Positions 12,172-24,799 of a stretch of 64,000 nt of DNA are shown here, piece by piece. The position numbers were made by a program, and so were the translations under genes. The DNA lies in contig CM030711.1 of NCBI GenBank assembly GCA_017979445.1, forward strand, positions 14,400,922 through 14,464,921. Reading direction: 5' to 3'. This stretch comes from Akebia trifoliata. Taxonomy: Eukaryota; Streptophyta; Magnoliopsida; Ranunculales; Lardizabalaceae. Positions within the stretch are counted from its first letter, which is position 1, and the number at the start of each line of letters is the position of its first letter. Under the pieces are notes generated by a model. It had not been told where the DNA came from, made no database searches, and worked only from the letters and a program-made list of their open reading frames with translations.

Positions 12172-12734
12172 TGTGGGGGGTTAGAATCCGGTGAATGGTG
12201 CTGATGAACTTTACCTCACAGATCCGAACTCACTCCTTCCACCTCCTCGCTAGCACCGATGTTGTACCTATCAAAAATTCTCTGACACTCAAGTTGGAGT
12301 AGTAGAGGAATAATGGATATTACTAGTTAGACTCTCAATTGACCAAAAAGATCCCTCAACTTATGTTCATTGTGCTATTTATAGATCCTTCCTCTAAATC
12401 AGGGTTTTCCTTTCTTGTGAGAAATGATCCCGAAGAATCCCTTGATTACTAGGATCTTAAATGAAATGAGGATCTTTGGGATTGGAAATATTATATTGGG
12501 GAGATCTCCTTCGAGATCTCTGGGCTTAACGTGCACAAACTAGAATCATAAATATTCTTTGATCAGGTCTACCCTGCTTAGCAGACCAGTTCATATTTGG
12601 TGTTGTACTATCTTTTTAGACAGGCTAGGTGCTTCCTACCTTGGCCTGCCATTCTGCTAAGCAACGCTTCGTATGCTTATCTACGCATGGTACCACTAAA
12701 CTGACTAGGACACACGTACAACCTAGATGACTGT
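12172..12734 (-). repeat. 3' LTR of the Tat element, main part
   Basis: Aligns through its length with the right LTR (30603-31180): both share CACTCAAGTT..AGTAGTA.AGGAATAATGG and the run from GGAATAATGGATATTACT to GACCAAAAAGATC. It breaks off at CTAGATGACTGT where the inner LTR element begins. The missing terminal bases (ATTTCCCTCTACA) reappear at about 19286-19298. Confidence 0.85.
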
Positions 12735-14003
12735 TGATCAAGTCCCATAAAATCTATTATGGGACCATAATTGTATAGAAATTATCCACATTAGATTGGT
12801 ATTTTGCTCCAAATAAACACAAATTGTACAAATATGCCAAAATCAATGAGCTAATATAATTTCTTACTATTTGCAGGTAAAAAGGGTAAAATTAGAAATA
12901 AATAATTTTGGAAACAATTTTTGTTACAATGCTCAAGTCAAAATAGAGCATCTAACTAAAATTCAGAGCCAAAATTTGTCACAGTACCGTGCGACGATTA
13001 CCTTGTAGTGCGTGGAGGTAATTTCAAGGAATTATGCCTCGAGATTTGCAATGAAGGTTCTAGACTCTTTGGTTGTTATATCGGTAGACCCTTTTCAAAT
13101 CAACTATCATAAAAAAATAACCCGAAAAGAAAATCTATAAATTGAAGGGTTGTCCCAAAGGAAGGGGTCCCTCTTCTTATTCTTAATTTTGCTCTGTATT
13201 TTATGTTTTGTAAGAGAGAGAGTTCTTTTAGAGTGAGAGCTAAAAGAACCCTATTTTCTCTTTTCTTCTTACTTTCTTCTTGTAACACCATTGCAGTTGA
13301 TCATACCCTCAAGTTTGGGAATCGAATTGCAACACAAATTTTCTCATTCTCTTCTCCACCATACTTTCTCTGTTTTACTATTACTGCAATTTGTTCCTCG
13401 CAATGATCGGCTAGACTCTTCATAGAGAGGTCAATGATGTCAGAGCAAGTCTATTTTGATATTGTTTAAGCAATTATATTATACATATTTTAATTGTGCT
13501 TATGTGAAGATTATTAAGTCTAGATTATCTTATTTGTATTGATTATCCTTACTTTGATGATTCATGCTTAAATGAGATCAAGCTTAATTATGCTTAGTGA
13601 CAACTTGAAATAAAAATCTGATAATACCATCTTGATTCACAAATCACCTATACTATTGGATTCATCTACAAGACTTAACTAAATTATCTTCCGATCTACG
13701 AACAATGATTTGTTACGTAAATTGAAATCGAATTAGAATTGTTTAGATTTTCAAGTTAGCTTGCAAAGGTTGAATTGATCTCTCTAACTTTTACCTTTCT
13801 TTAGTTTCACTTCTTGTTCCAATTTCATTTTACTTCTTAGCTGCAACTTCTCTATTCTATTTTTAAATTTGTTTTAAAAAAATCTGTTTTGGTTTCAATT
13901 CGAAAAAAGATCTGAATCGACTATTGTCTCTATGGAACAAATTTTGCTCACCAAAGTTTTTATAATTTGTTCATTTTATATATGTAATCTGCAAGTGAAT
14001 AAA
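12735..14003 (+). repeat. 5' LTR of the inner element
   Basis: Starts TGATCAAGTCCCATAAAATC and is nearly collinear with 18067 onward (TGATTAGATCCCATAAAGTC). Short frames around 13203-13406 and 18532-18741 encode the same meaningless peptide from each LTR. The end is set by the primer-binding site at 14005. Confidence 0.75.
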
Positions 14004-14004
14004 T

Positions 14005-14022
14005 TGACGCTGTTGTCGAGGA
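14005..14022 (+). other. Primer-binding site of the inner element
   Basis: TGACGCTGTTGTCGAGGA, immediately downstream of the 5' LTR, differs at a few positions from the TGGCGCCGTTGCCGGGGA site used by many plant Ty3 elements. It fixes the element as plus-oriented. Confidence 0.6.
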
Positions 14023-15639
14023 CCACACTTCGATTCATTTTCATTTTGAAAAGAGTCCAAGAGAGATTTGAAATATAACCGAATCTTGTTTGTTTGAAAT
14101 AGAAGCTAAATGAACAAAACCATTTATTTTCATTACAATCCTCGATACATCAGAAAATTGTTCTAAAAAGAAATTTCGATTTTTGTCAAAATTTTACCGC
14201 TCAACAGTAACTCCTTGGTGCTCAGCGATGACATGGCAACATTTGCCTCTAAATTTTTGAGAGCAAGTTTCTGACATCCTAGACATTATAATGAAAATTT
14301 TTATTTCCTTTTATTAACATTCTGATTTGGATAATCTTATTATTTTCAAGTGAAGGACTCAACGAAAGGCGACTTGTGGAATTTTTATCTACCGACTCGA
14401 TTTCTTTGTCAAGAAGACAGCAACTTGTCAATTTTCCTTTCATTTTATTTTTATTAGAAAATATTATGTATTAGGAATTTGAAGTTGTAATAACTTTTAA
14501 TTTGAATCAAGAAGGCTTGAATTGTAATAGTTCTAGGGAAGGATGATAGTGGGACAAAATTGTCTCAGCCCCTCGTGTTCGTACATACCAAAATTGGTGT
14601 CGGTAGCTCGAGTCAACTCAACTTGTTCATCCCTTGTCTAGTATGGAAGGTAATATTCAAACCACCCACGCAACTCTTATTAGTGGATTTCTATATTAAT
14701 TTTGGATGATTAATTTGTACACTTCGATTTGCACATAGTAATAAGGCCACCCTTACGAGGATGGTACTATAAGATAAGAATCGAATTTCATCACCGATAT
14801 CTTGTCCTTTTAGAAAATTGAATCCACAACCAAAAGTTTAATTAAAATTTGTTAGACTCGACTCTAGGCCCTAGCAAGCTTATAAAAAAAAGCTAATCTA
14901 AGTTGCACCAATTGCACTTTTTGGTCAAAATTAGTCTCTAAGCGAGATCCTGGCCCGTTGTGCCTCGTTGTACTAAGGGGATAGACGACATCTATTTTAA
15001 ATAAAAGATGACTCAAGAGTGTCTTTGCTTAGCATTGTGCGCCACCTCTCAACTGGGGATTAAACTGGCTGCTTTCGTTTCAAAAAATTGGGTTGGAGGC
15101 TCAGATTATCACTTTAAAACAATTATGAGCTATCTAGTCGTAAAAATTCAATAATCACATGTGAATTCCTCCCTCTCTTGTGTGCAAATCCATAGTTTAT
15201 GTTAAAATAGATACATAACCCCAAGTAGATTTACATCGTTATGGAGTTTAGGAGAGAATAATGGATCCCATGCGTCCTATATGATAATTACGATCATTCT
15301 CTCGAGCATTGTCCGAGTCTACCCATGCTTCATGCTACGCAGGCTAATATCCATCATTCTCAATTTTTATTGGATATCGACACCTAGTTCGTTCAACCAA
15401 CCATGCCACATAGATAATTGATTTTCCTCAAATACCATACCGTGTCAAAATGAGTTCACTTAGGATAGTTACTTTGATAATCATAATGATTTTTATATGC
15501 ACGACACATCGATGATGAATCCAACCAAATTTCTCAACAATCCTATGATTCTCAACATTTCTCAGAATATAAAATAGTAGAACCAGAGGCAACATTCAAT
15601 CACTCATTTTTGTCTTGTCCTCCAACTTCATCATTAAAG

Positions 15640-16407
15640 TCCTTAATGACTGAGTTATTAAATCAACAACAACAGTTCATCCAACAACAATAGTTCATTC
15701 AACAACAACAGCTCCATCAACAACAACAGGATATGGGTCAAGCCTTAGTCAGCATAGGAACTTAATTAAGTCACCTAGTATTATCTTTACAAGAAGAAAA
15801 ATTTGATAAATTTAAAAATGAGGATATCTCAAACCCAGACAATCCACCACTCTTTCAAAATACCCTTAGCGACCAATTCCACTCTTTTGAGGAATTCAAT
15901 AATTGTTTATCAATGATTGATAATCTTTTATCGATTGAAGTCCAACTAGATCAACTCATTATGCCCTTAAAAGAAAGAAAAAATGATCAATTTTCAAATG
16001 AGATAGCTTCTGAGAGTCAAATTGTGTTTCAAATTCCCAATGATTATGTAAGTATGACTAAAAAAATTAATCTACCATCAAAGGAGAATGTTGTCCAAGA
16101 GGAATCAAAGATTAACTCTAATTTGTTAATCACACCAATTCCAACCACTACCGATCCAATCTCGTACCCTATCCAGCCTATCCTTTCACAAGATTATAAA
16201 GACCATGCAGGTCTTACAACTTTTATTCTCTTAGGGAATACGATGGAGAATTATTTCAAAAAGGATATGACGCTAACAACTGAGGATAAACGAAGAATGT
16301 TGATAATTTTTAAAAAATCCTTTTCATGTCATAACGATTATCAAAATCTGACTGCCTATCATTTGGGGTGGAAAGTTGATCTTTATGTCTGTCAAATTAA
16401 ATGTTAG
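15640..16407 (+). pseudogene. Residual open frame of the inner element (gag-region-like)
   Basis: An open stretch of 164 codons (15913-16407) begins MIDNLLSIEVQLDQLIMPLK and is preceded in a nearby frame by a glutamine-rich tract (repeated CAACAACAA from about 15663). No zinc knuckle, protease or polymerase motif is visible. I do not recognise a domain. By position it corresponds to the coding remnant often kept by large non-autonomous retrotransposon derivatives. Confidence 0.4.
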
Positions 16408-18066
16408 GAAAATTTCTATAAATTAGACCTTTTGATAGGTCCAGCTAAAGACGTTAAACTTAACGTTGCTTCGGAGGCAACCCATGTGTTTTTATTTTAA
16501 TAAGTAATGTAGTTAGGAAATAAAACTTTCTCAAAAAAAACCTCAAACCTTAATCCCTTTCTCATTATCTTCCTCTTCAAGTTAACTCTCAATCAAACCA
16601 ATCAATCAGCGCTACTAGGACTGTAGACTGGTCAACAATTGTTGATTGAGTAGCAGAGCCAAATGTTGGCCTATATTGAGGAGAAAAAGGCACTGGCCAT
16701 TGAAAGTTTGGATTCAGATTAGGATGGGTTTGATTATTAGATTAAGATTTTTTAGGTTTTTTTTCAATTCTTAGGTAAGATTTATTTTATGAAAAATTGT
16801 TTCGAAAATTATAATTATTATAACTTTCAATTTTTTAGATCAATTATAACAAGATTTTGCACGTTAATTCCCAATTCATTTAAGGTGTGATCTAATATTT
16901 TTTTCTCTCTTTCCTTATTGTTTGCATATTGAGGATAATATTTCATTTAGGTTTGGGGGTATTAGGTTAGCTCGCAATTGCATTGTATTTCATTTTAGTT
17001 TAATTTCATGTTTTCAAAAAAAAAATAAAAAAATAAAAAAAAGTCAACAGTTACAAAATATTTTCTTCAAAATTTTTATATGTACTTTTTACATATGAAT
17101 TTCAAATCTCGGGCTCATGTCCTAACTTTTGATCATAAATTCCTTTTTATTATTCCTCATTAAGAAAACCATGAGAAAATTACTTTAAAATTTTCACTTC
17201 TGATTAAGTATTTGGAAAAATAAGATTTTATGGAACAAGAGTTGACCATCTTTTCTGTCTAAAGTGTTAGGAAAAATCTAATTTAATGAACTATGACTTC
17301 CTTGTCTTTTGGTTGGTTGGTTAGAAGAAAAATAGAACTAGAATTAATATTACTTGGACAGCAACCATAAGATTAGACTAGGTGCCTTGAAAAGGGCTAC
17401 CTATTTTTTGAAAAAGAACACCATGAAAAGGGTGATGTGTGAAAAAGCAGAAAAATATGAATAAGACCAAATCAAAGCAAGGATGTTTGAATTGGAAAAA
17501 TAAAAAATGAAAAGAGTCCAATAAAACTAAATAATTTAGTAAGGTGAAAGTCACCAATGGTAAAAATGTAAGTAAGTTAGAATATCAGAAATAAAGTCCC
17601 TTAGAGGTATTAAAGTGACCATCTATACCTCTCACTATCCCAGACAGGATGCTTAGTTTCAAGTTAAAACTTGGGTAGAACCGACATTCTTAACAGTTAG
17701 GAAGTGAAATCTTGTTCCTAAAAAAGATGTTTTTAAAATCAAAAAATTTGTACAGCTACTCAAGTTATTTTTTAAAATTTTCTAAATTGAAGAATGGAAA
17801 TTTAAAACTTTGTTCAAATGTAAAAGACCTTTGATTGATTTGTGAAATATTTGCATACTTTGATTTTGATTTTAATATTTATGTAAAGTATAAAATTTTG
17901 TGGGTATATTCTCTGCAAACCTTAACGAATCAAACTCGTCCACTAGGGATAACTTAGGGGTTTAAGGGCTTGCTGCATATGCTAAATGCAGTCGAAAACC
18001 TCATGAAAAAGGTGTTGTTTAAATTTAATTTTTACTCAAGACTAGCAAAATCGAGGTTTCAGGGTG

Positions 18067-19292
18067 TGATTAGATCCCATAAAGTCTATTATGAGACCAT
18101 AATTGCATAGACATTATCCATATTAGATTAATACTTTGCTTTAAATAAATACAAATTGTACAAATATACCAAAATCAATTAGCTAATACAACTTCTTACT
18201 ATTTGTAGGTAAAAAGGGCAAAATTGGAGATAAATAATTTTGGAAATAATTTTTGTTACAATGCTCAAGCCAAAATGGAGCATCCAACCAAAATTTGGAG
18301 CCAAAATCTGCCACATCACCGCTTGGAGGCGACCTTGTAGTGTGTGATGATAATCTCGAAGAATTATACCTCGAGATTTGCACTGAAGGTTCCAGACTCT
18401 TTGGTCGTTGTAACGGTGGACCCTTCTCAAATTAACTATCGCAAAAATGACCCGAAAACCCAAAAAGAAAATCTATAAATTAAGGGATTTCCCTAAAAGA
18501 AAGGGTCCCTTTTCTTCTTCTTAATTTTGCTTTGTATTTTATGTTTTGTAAAAGAAAATTTTTTAGAGTAAGAGCTAAAAGAACCCTCTCTTCTCTTTTC
18601 TTCTTACTTTCTTTTTGTAACACCATTGTAGTTGTTTATACGTTCAAGTTTGGAAATCAAATTGCAACACAGATTTTCTCATTCTCTTTTCCACCATACT
18701 TCCTCTGTTTTACTATTACTGCAATTTGTTCCTCGCAATGATCGACTAGACTCTTCATAGAGAGGTCAATGATACCAGAACTAGTCTATCTTGATCTTGT
18801 TTATCTAATTCTATTATACCTGTTTTAATTGTGTTTGTGTGAAGATTATAAAGTCTGGATTATCTGATTTGTATTGATTGTCCTCACTTTGATGATTCAT
18901 GCTTAGATGAGATCAAGCTTAATCATGCTTAGTGACAACTTGAGATAGAAATCTGATAGTACCATATTAATTCACTAATCATATATACTATTGGATTCAT
19001 CTACAAGACTTAACTGAATTATCTTCCGATCCACGAACAATAGTTTCTTACATGGATTGAAATCAAATTAAAATTATTTAGATTTCCAAGTTAGCTTGCA
19101 AAGGTTGAATTGATCTCTCTAACTTATATCTAGTTTTAATTTTACTTTTTGCTCCAATTTCATTTTACTTCTTAGCTGAAATTCTCTACTCTGTTTTTAA
19201 ATTTTTTTTAAAATAATCTTTTTTGGTTTCAATTCGAAAGAAGATTCGAATTGACTTTTGTCTCTCTATGGAACGAACTTCGCTTATTTCCC
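18067..19292 (+). repeat. 3' LTR of the inner element, right end truncated
   Basis: Preceded by a purine-rich run ending AGGTTTCAGGGTG, as expected for the 3' LTR. Similarity to the 5' LTR continues to about GCTTA (19285), where sequence of the outer Tat LTR resumes. About 45 bases present at the end of the 5' LTR are absent, so a small deletion probably removed the LTR end and one TSD copy. Confidence 0.7.
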
Positions 19293-19657
19293 TCTACAAT
19301 TATCCCCTCTTGAGGAAATGCGAAGTCTCATCATCTTCTTGAGACACGTAATCACATTCTACCTGGTTGTCATGATTTTCTATTATTATCTTTGTTCTTA
19401 ATGAATCGACACATTCAAATCAGTTTCGTTTCAAATCTTTTTTTACGGGTAAGACGAATCGTCCCTTATTTATGGTTGTCCACGTATCCCACTAACGTCT
19501 GCACTACGCCCCAAGCTGCAATGGTTAGGTTGGATTAGGCTATCCTCCCAGGAATATGTACTTCTACATGTTCTCCTATACATAAGATATTTGCACCACT
19601 TTCTCCTCCTATTGTGTTATTGCCTTTGCGACCTCATCTCTTTATGCCTTCGACATT

Positions 19658-19660
<3 letters not shown>

Positions 19661-19697
<37 letters not shown>
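19661..19697. repeat. (TA)n microsatellite
   Basis: A 37-bp pure TA dinucleotide run within the internal region of the Tat element. Confidence 0.9.
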
Positions 19698-19699
<2 letters not shown>

Positions 19700-20255
19700 G
19701 CTTCATTGCCATCTTTACCTCTCTCGGGATTAGGTAATTTTTTGTTTTTACCTTCTCTTTTCTACTAACTTAATTTCTCAATGGCTGCCAACATAACCCA
19801 ACTTCAAAGATAACTCTATATTTTTGCCTATTTGTCTATTCAGGTTCGCAAAGACCCCAAGAACCCTTACGAACGTCTTCAGGGGGAAATCATGATTTAC
19901 GCGAGTCAAATCTAGGTTGGCCTAAATTTTTCTCTATCTCCCTTCCTCAAGGAGGTGTTGAGTAAAATAAACCAAGCACCAAGCCAAATGTCTGGTAACT
20001 TTTACCGCCTGGTGGAGATAGTGGAAAAAATGGGTATAACCCCCAATGACTTCCTCTCCAAATACAACTTCAAAGTTATCCCCTAACGTCCTGGATATTA
20101 CTCATTGTTCTCCAAGAGTGTAGTAGTTGCATTGATTTAGTCTCTCCCTAGTACTGACAAAGGGTCGTACAAGGACCCCCTAATTGTTTCCAGGAACAGG
20201 GAGTTTTCCCCTGTCATTTTTTGTGAGGGGTTCAGGGTCCCTCAGACCTTCCAAG

Positions 20256-22001
20256 TGTAAACACCCCATTTTTGCACTCGCCTGATTAATCAACTCGTCA
20301 ACCCGATTGCAACGGTTCCCAATGATGGATGATTATTTTAATGCTTTATTTTGTTACCAAATATGTTTTTGAAATCCGGATGAGGTATCTCGAACTGACA
20401 AAACTATAGAAACCACGCTACACTAGGAAAATATAACCCCAAAAACATAGAAATCATCATTTTTTAAACAAAAACAAATTTTACAATAAAAATCACTAAA
20501 AAATGATCAAATTACCAAAATAACAATAACCTCAAAACATCCCTAGAGCCTACATTACACTTAGGAAAATCCTTTTAAACACATAAAATAATAAATTAAA
20601 ATCAATTAAATCATTTTCCAATTTTCACAGAATTTGATAAAATTACGAAAATACCCCTCATAAAGTTCACAACCATTCCACACAAAAAATTCATAAATGA
20701 TAAAATCCAACATTTTCATTGAATTCCTTACGAAAAACTGATTTCAAAACATCCTGGAACATTGAAAAACGACTTAAAATGTAAAAAGTCCTCTCTGAGG
20801 GTAAAACGGTAATTTTACAATTTTTATAATTAAAATTTTCAAAATTAATAAATAAAATATTAAATAATTAAAGTGAAACATTAATAAAATTAATTTAAAA
20901 TTTTAAAATAAAAAAATCGATCAATCAGGCTCTCAGGCAAAATTGTTGAGGGTTGCCAAGATATTTATTCAAGGACCCCTCCATTTGAGGGTCCAAAGAA
21001 TTAAAGATATAATAGAGGGGGGTTCTCCAAAAAATTAAAGTCAATCAAGTAAGACTAAATTAAAGATATTAAAGTCAATAAAGTAAGACTAAAATCAAAA
21101 TTAAAGTCAATTAAGTAAGACTAAAGTCAAGATATTAAAGTCAATCAAGTAAGACTAAAGTCAAAATCTTAAAGTAAATCAAATAAGACCAAAAGTCAAA
21201 ATCCTAATAGATTTCTAATTAAATAATAATTCTATTTAACAATCCTAATTAAATAATAACTCTATTTAATAGAATTCTAACTAAAATATAACTCTACTTA
21301 AAATAATTCTAATTAAAATATAACTCTAACTAAAAGAATTATAATTAAACACTAATTCTATCTAAACAAACACTTAAAAAAATCTATAAATAGGGGTCCC
21401 TATAACCTATTTTCGTATGAAAAAATAAATCCTAAAAAAAGTAGGTCAAGAAACCTCCCCAACCTTTCCAAAATCCTAATTTTGAAGTCCTAACTCCTTA
21501 CCTAACATCCCTACCCCAACTTTAGCTCAAAAAACACCTAAAAATCCTTCTAAAATACCTTAGAATCTATAAAAAATTTAAAAACTCACAGATCCAAGAA
21601 GAAGATATCTCAACTGGGAGATCAAAAATCAGATCCAGTAATAGAACGAAGCGAGAAATTCTGTACAAAGAGTTGTTCTATCAAATCTGAGGGAACAAAA
21701 CCGTTGCGTTCGGAAAAGATAACGATTTTTATTTATTTATTATTATTATTATTATTAGGTCTTTTAGCAATGTAGTTTACTTGGAAATTAGTATAGACCG
21801 GCGTTTGCTGGGCGGGATTGGTGCCTAACACCTTCCAACTCGTAATGTGATCACCGAACTCAGTATTTTTTAGTAGATTAGTCATTTTTATCTGTTTCGA
21901 GTCTATATTCGGTTCCTAAACCGTAATAACTAGGTGGCAACTCCCAAACCTCAAAGGTCAAAAGTGGATCCGCGCACCCCGCGGATCGAGGGCGCTTTCA
22001 C
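20256..22001 (+). mobile_element. Solo LTR (Ty3/Tat-like), TSD ccaag/ccagg
   Basis: Starts TGTAAACACCCCATTTTTGC and ends GGCGCTTTCA. The flanks are ccaag (20251-20255) and ccagg (22002-22006), a 5-bp TSD with one mismatch. The 3' part has phrases common in plant Ty3 LTRs: GCGGGATTGGTGCCTAACAC, CCTAAACCGTAATAACTAGG, CCCGCGGATCGAGG. It interrupts the antisense ORF region. No internal domain remains, so it arose by LTR-LTR recombination or is a lone copy. Confidence 0.8.
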
Positions 22002-22683
22002 CAGGATAAGTCCATCTTTTATGCTCCTTGCTGCATCCTATTTTTCGTCCTTGTGTAAAGTTTAATTTAACTTTGACTTTTTTTTCTTTTTTATAGATTC
22101 TTCTGCCATTTCTACTGTTGAGGCTAGGAAAAAATAGCATATAGCATCCAAAGATAAAGGATTAGTAGTAGTGGATCTCCAAACCAGGGTGATCAAAGAA
22201 GATCAGAACTATCCTTCCCTTTCTTCTTTGCCTTGGCCACTTGCACGACGAGCTCTTTTTTATCAGGCCGAATAGATTTCGAAAGACATTCATTCTCCCT
22301 TTGTTTATGTACTTGCCCTTTCCTCTCATCTATCCCCCTTAGGGTCCTCCGACGCCATGAATATTGACCTCTCGGAATATCCTCTCTCCCTCACCCCTAC
22401 CGTCAGGGCTACGTCTCCCTCTGATCAGAATAGGAAGACCAAGAAGAGAAATTTGGCCCTGCTTGCCTTTACCCATACTAGAGAAGTAGGTCAACTGATA
22501 CTGGTGCATAGAGAACAAGTTGCTCATGCCTCTACTTCTGTTGTTGTTGTTATTGTTGTTGTTGCTTCTGTTGATCTTCTTGAGGAGATTCATGCTCAGG
22601 TAATGCAAAGCTCGAAAGGTATTAGGGAGCATCGTCCTGTTCCTGAGCTCTAGTGGCACATGAGATGTAGGATGATAAAGAAG

Positions 22684-22830
22684 AGCTTGAGGAGCCCTTT
22701 ACCCCTAGGGAAGTCCGAGCAAGAGGGCCCTAGTGACCTCATGACTCTCCTAAAGGAAACAGTATTCTCCTAGAGGAGATGTGGGGCCCTCTTGCTCGGA
22801 CTTCCCTAGGGGTAAAGGGCTCCTCAAGCT
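22684..22830. repeat. Long inverted repeat, arms about 47 bp
   Basis: The left arm (22684-22730) contains GAGGAGCCCTTTACCCCTAG and ends GAGGGCCC. The right arm (22784-22830) is its reverse complement with essentially no mismatch, and the loop is about 53 bp. The loop itself has a short CTCCTAAAGG / CCTAGAGGAG pairing. It lies within the antisense-ORF region and is not the end of any element I can identify. Confidence 0.85.
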
Positions 22831-24089
22831 TTCCTTTACCAATGATTTCGGCCCCATTTCAATCATGTCTTCAATAGGAGGTGCGGAGTGCGGAACCCTT
22901 TCATCATCACCTCCCTACTCTTCCATTCCATTCATCACCTCCCTACTCTTCCATTCCATTTTCCCCAAGGATTAGGATGTTGTAGATCAGGCCAATCCTG
23001 ATCTAGGCTTTAGTTGGTTCGTTCACGGCTTTATCAAGTAACATTTTACCTTTTCCTCTCTGCACCTTGTATTTTGTACCTTATTTGTCTAACTGCTTTA
23101 CTTTCTTGTAGGCTAACTCCTATGGTACTCTAGCCTTCTTGAAGTGGTGTGAAACTAAGAATCAGGTGGTTGCTCTGACCAGAGTAAGAAGAGAAGATTA
23201 CTCTACTCCAAGATAAGTTTCTAATCACTTCTTTCAGAAGGCAAGGGAGGAGATGGAGACAAATTCGATCAAATTTTCCAAGGAAAACTTAGTATTGGAG
23301 TCCAACAATAAGAAGCTAATAGATTCCCAAGTTATTCTCTAACTAGAACTAGCCAGCTACAAGGAGAAACGCAGAACTGGCGGATCTCCAAGAGAAAGTG
23401 CAACAGCAAAAGCTTAAGTTAGGCTCCCTGAGGGCTAGCCTTGAGTCAGCCAGGGCAACGCAGGCCAAAAAAGATGAAACAGAGAGAAAAAAATGTTGGG
23501 TCAATTTCAAGTCCCATACTCTTGATTGATAGAGGAAGCTTCTACTAAGGTCTATCATGAAAGGTTTGAGGCTGCTCAGCTTCAATATGAGAAGGATGAG
23601 GACAAAGAAGACTATGATTGTTCTGTTGGTCCTCCCCCCAGGAAGATTCTTAACTGGTTTGGTGACTACGGGCGAGTCCCTCCCTTCCAGTTGGATGTGG
23701 AGGGGAATCGCATCGCTATCCTAGATCGCTTCTCTGGCGACTTTGTGGAGGTTGGGCAGATCATAAACTTGAATCAAGCCAAATAAACCGACTTGCATAT
23801 CCCTGCTAGTGACTTGCCTCTTGTCCTTGTCATCGACGTCGATCAGGATTAAACAGTCAATCCTCCCATCCTTGCTGAGGTCTCATCCCCTACCAACCAG
23901 TCGTCTGTTGTTGAATGGGGACTTGTCTTTTGGTTTTTGTTGTACTCTATTTTTACTAATTTTTCCTGTACTTTCCCATTTTTGGGATTTCTCTTGTACA
24001 TCTTTCATTATTAATGAAAAACTCTATTTTTATGCCAACTATTACTTTACTTTCAACTTAGCTTAATAGCATAGATTTTACCTCTTCAC

Positions 24090-24300
24090 ACTGTTTGCAC
24101 TGTACACTTTGCTTTACTTAAATACTTCAGCAAAGATCTGATATACTTTTTGCATTACTTGCATTGTACACTTTGCTTTACTTAAGTACTTCAGCAAATA
24201 TCTCACTTTGCTTTACTTATACACTTTAGCAAAAATCTTATCTATTTTTTTCAGCAAAAAATCTTATCTATTTTTTTCAACAAAAAATCTAATTTACTTT
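24090..24300. repeat. Short direct repeats, TACACTTTGCTTTACTTAAG type
   Basis: The phrase TGTACACTTTGCTTTACTTA with TACTTCAGCAAA recurs about three times at roughly 60-80 bp spacing, followed by AAAATCTTATCTATTTTTTTCA repeats. It sits in the 3' untranslated part of the Tat element. Confidence 0.6.
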
Positions 24301-24799
24301 CTTACACTGTATCACTATCTCTTCCCTCCAGGTTTTACCTTATGTTTTTCTTACTTAGGTAAAACCTCTTTTGAAAGTAGGTGTGCAGTGAAATATTACT
24401 TAAGATTTTTAACAACATAACATTTACTTTGGAGAGATTTCTAAGTTATTGCCCTCCAGTAAAATTCTAACTCAGTGCTACGGCCATTAAGGCAGTATGA
24501 GACATCGCCCAATGCTATCAAGGGATGGTGTTATATAAATTTTTGCCCTCAAAAGTACTTCGTCATTTTAGGGAAAACTGCAATTGTTCTATTTTTTTCT
24601 TTACCACTATAGGTAAAGGAAAGTCGCGTGAACCTGTATCCCAAATGAGCCATTCTCTGTGCTTTGTCACTTAAGACATCTCTGTGCTATATCACTCAAG
24701 ATAGAGTGTAGTCATCCAACTCTTCACTCTACTAGTTAAGATAGAGGAAAACTGCGAGGGCCTGACTCTCGAAGAGCCCAACTCAGTATTATGTTACTC

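Larger units (their letters stand above)
12735..19292 (+). mobile_element. Non-autonomous LTR element (LARD-like) inside the Tat 3' LTR
   Basis: Two LTRs of about 1.2-1.27 kb (12735 to about 14003, and 18067 to about 19292) surround about 4 kb that lacks reverse transcriptase, RNase H and integrase. A tRNA-type primer-binding site, TGACGCTGTTGTCGAGGA (14005-14022), follows the left LTR and resembles the TGGCGCCGTTGCCGGGGA sites of plant Ty3 elements. GGAGGCAACCCATG near 16473 is a phrase I know from the downstream part of such elements. The insertion point lies within the outer LTR, but the right junction has lost a few dozen bases, so no clean TSD remains. Confidence 0.75.
19781..23786 (+). 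pseudogene. Antisense extra ORF remnant of the Tat element
   Basis: On the plus strand, opposite to gag-pol and between pol and the 3' LTR, several coding-like blocks follow each other. 19781-20255 includes a phrase DKGSYKDPLIVSRNREFSPV. 22340-22653 contains a 98-codon open frame starting MNIDLSEYPLSL. 23100-23786 has charged, coiled-coil-like text ending with an 86-codon frame (PPPRKILNWFGDYGRVPPFQ). Stops, frameshifts and a solo LTR break it up. Antisense extra ORFs at this position are known for Tat-lineage elements. I do not recognise the protein family. Confidence 0.5.

Noticed and set aside
13203..18741. Two near-identical small proteins at 13203-13406 and 18532-18741
   Set aside because: They are the same position in the two LTRs of one element, not a duplicated gene.
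22339..22659. 106-codon minus-strand frame with an asparagine run
   Set aside because: It is the complement of the plus-strand antisense-ORF block; the N run mirrors a GTT/GTTGTT repeat.
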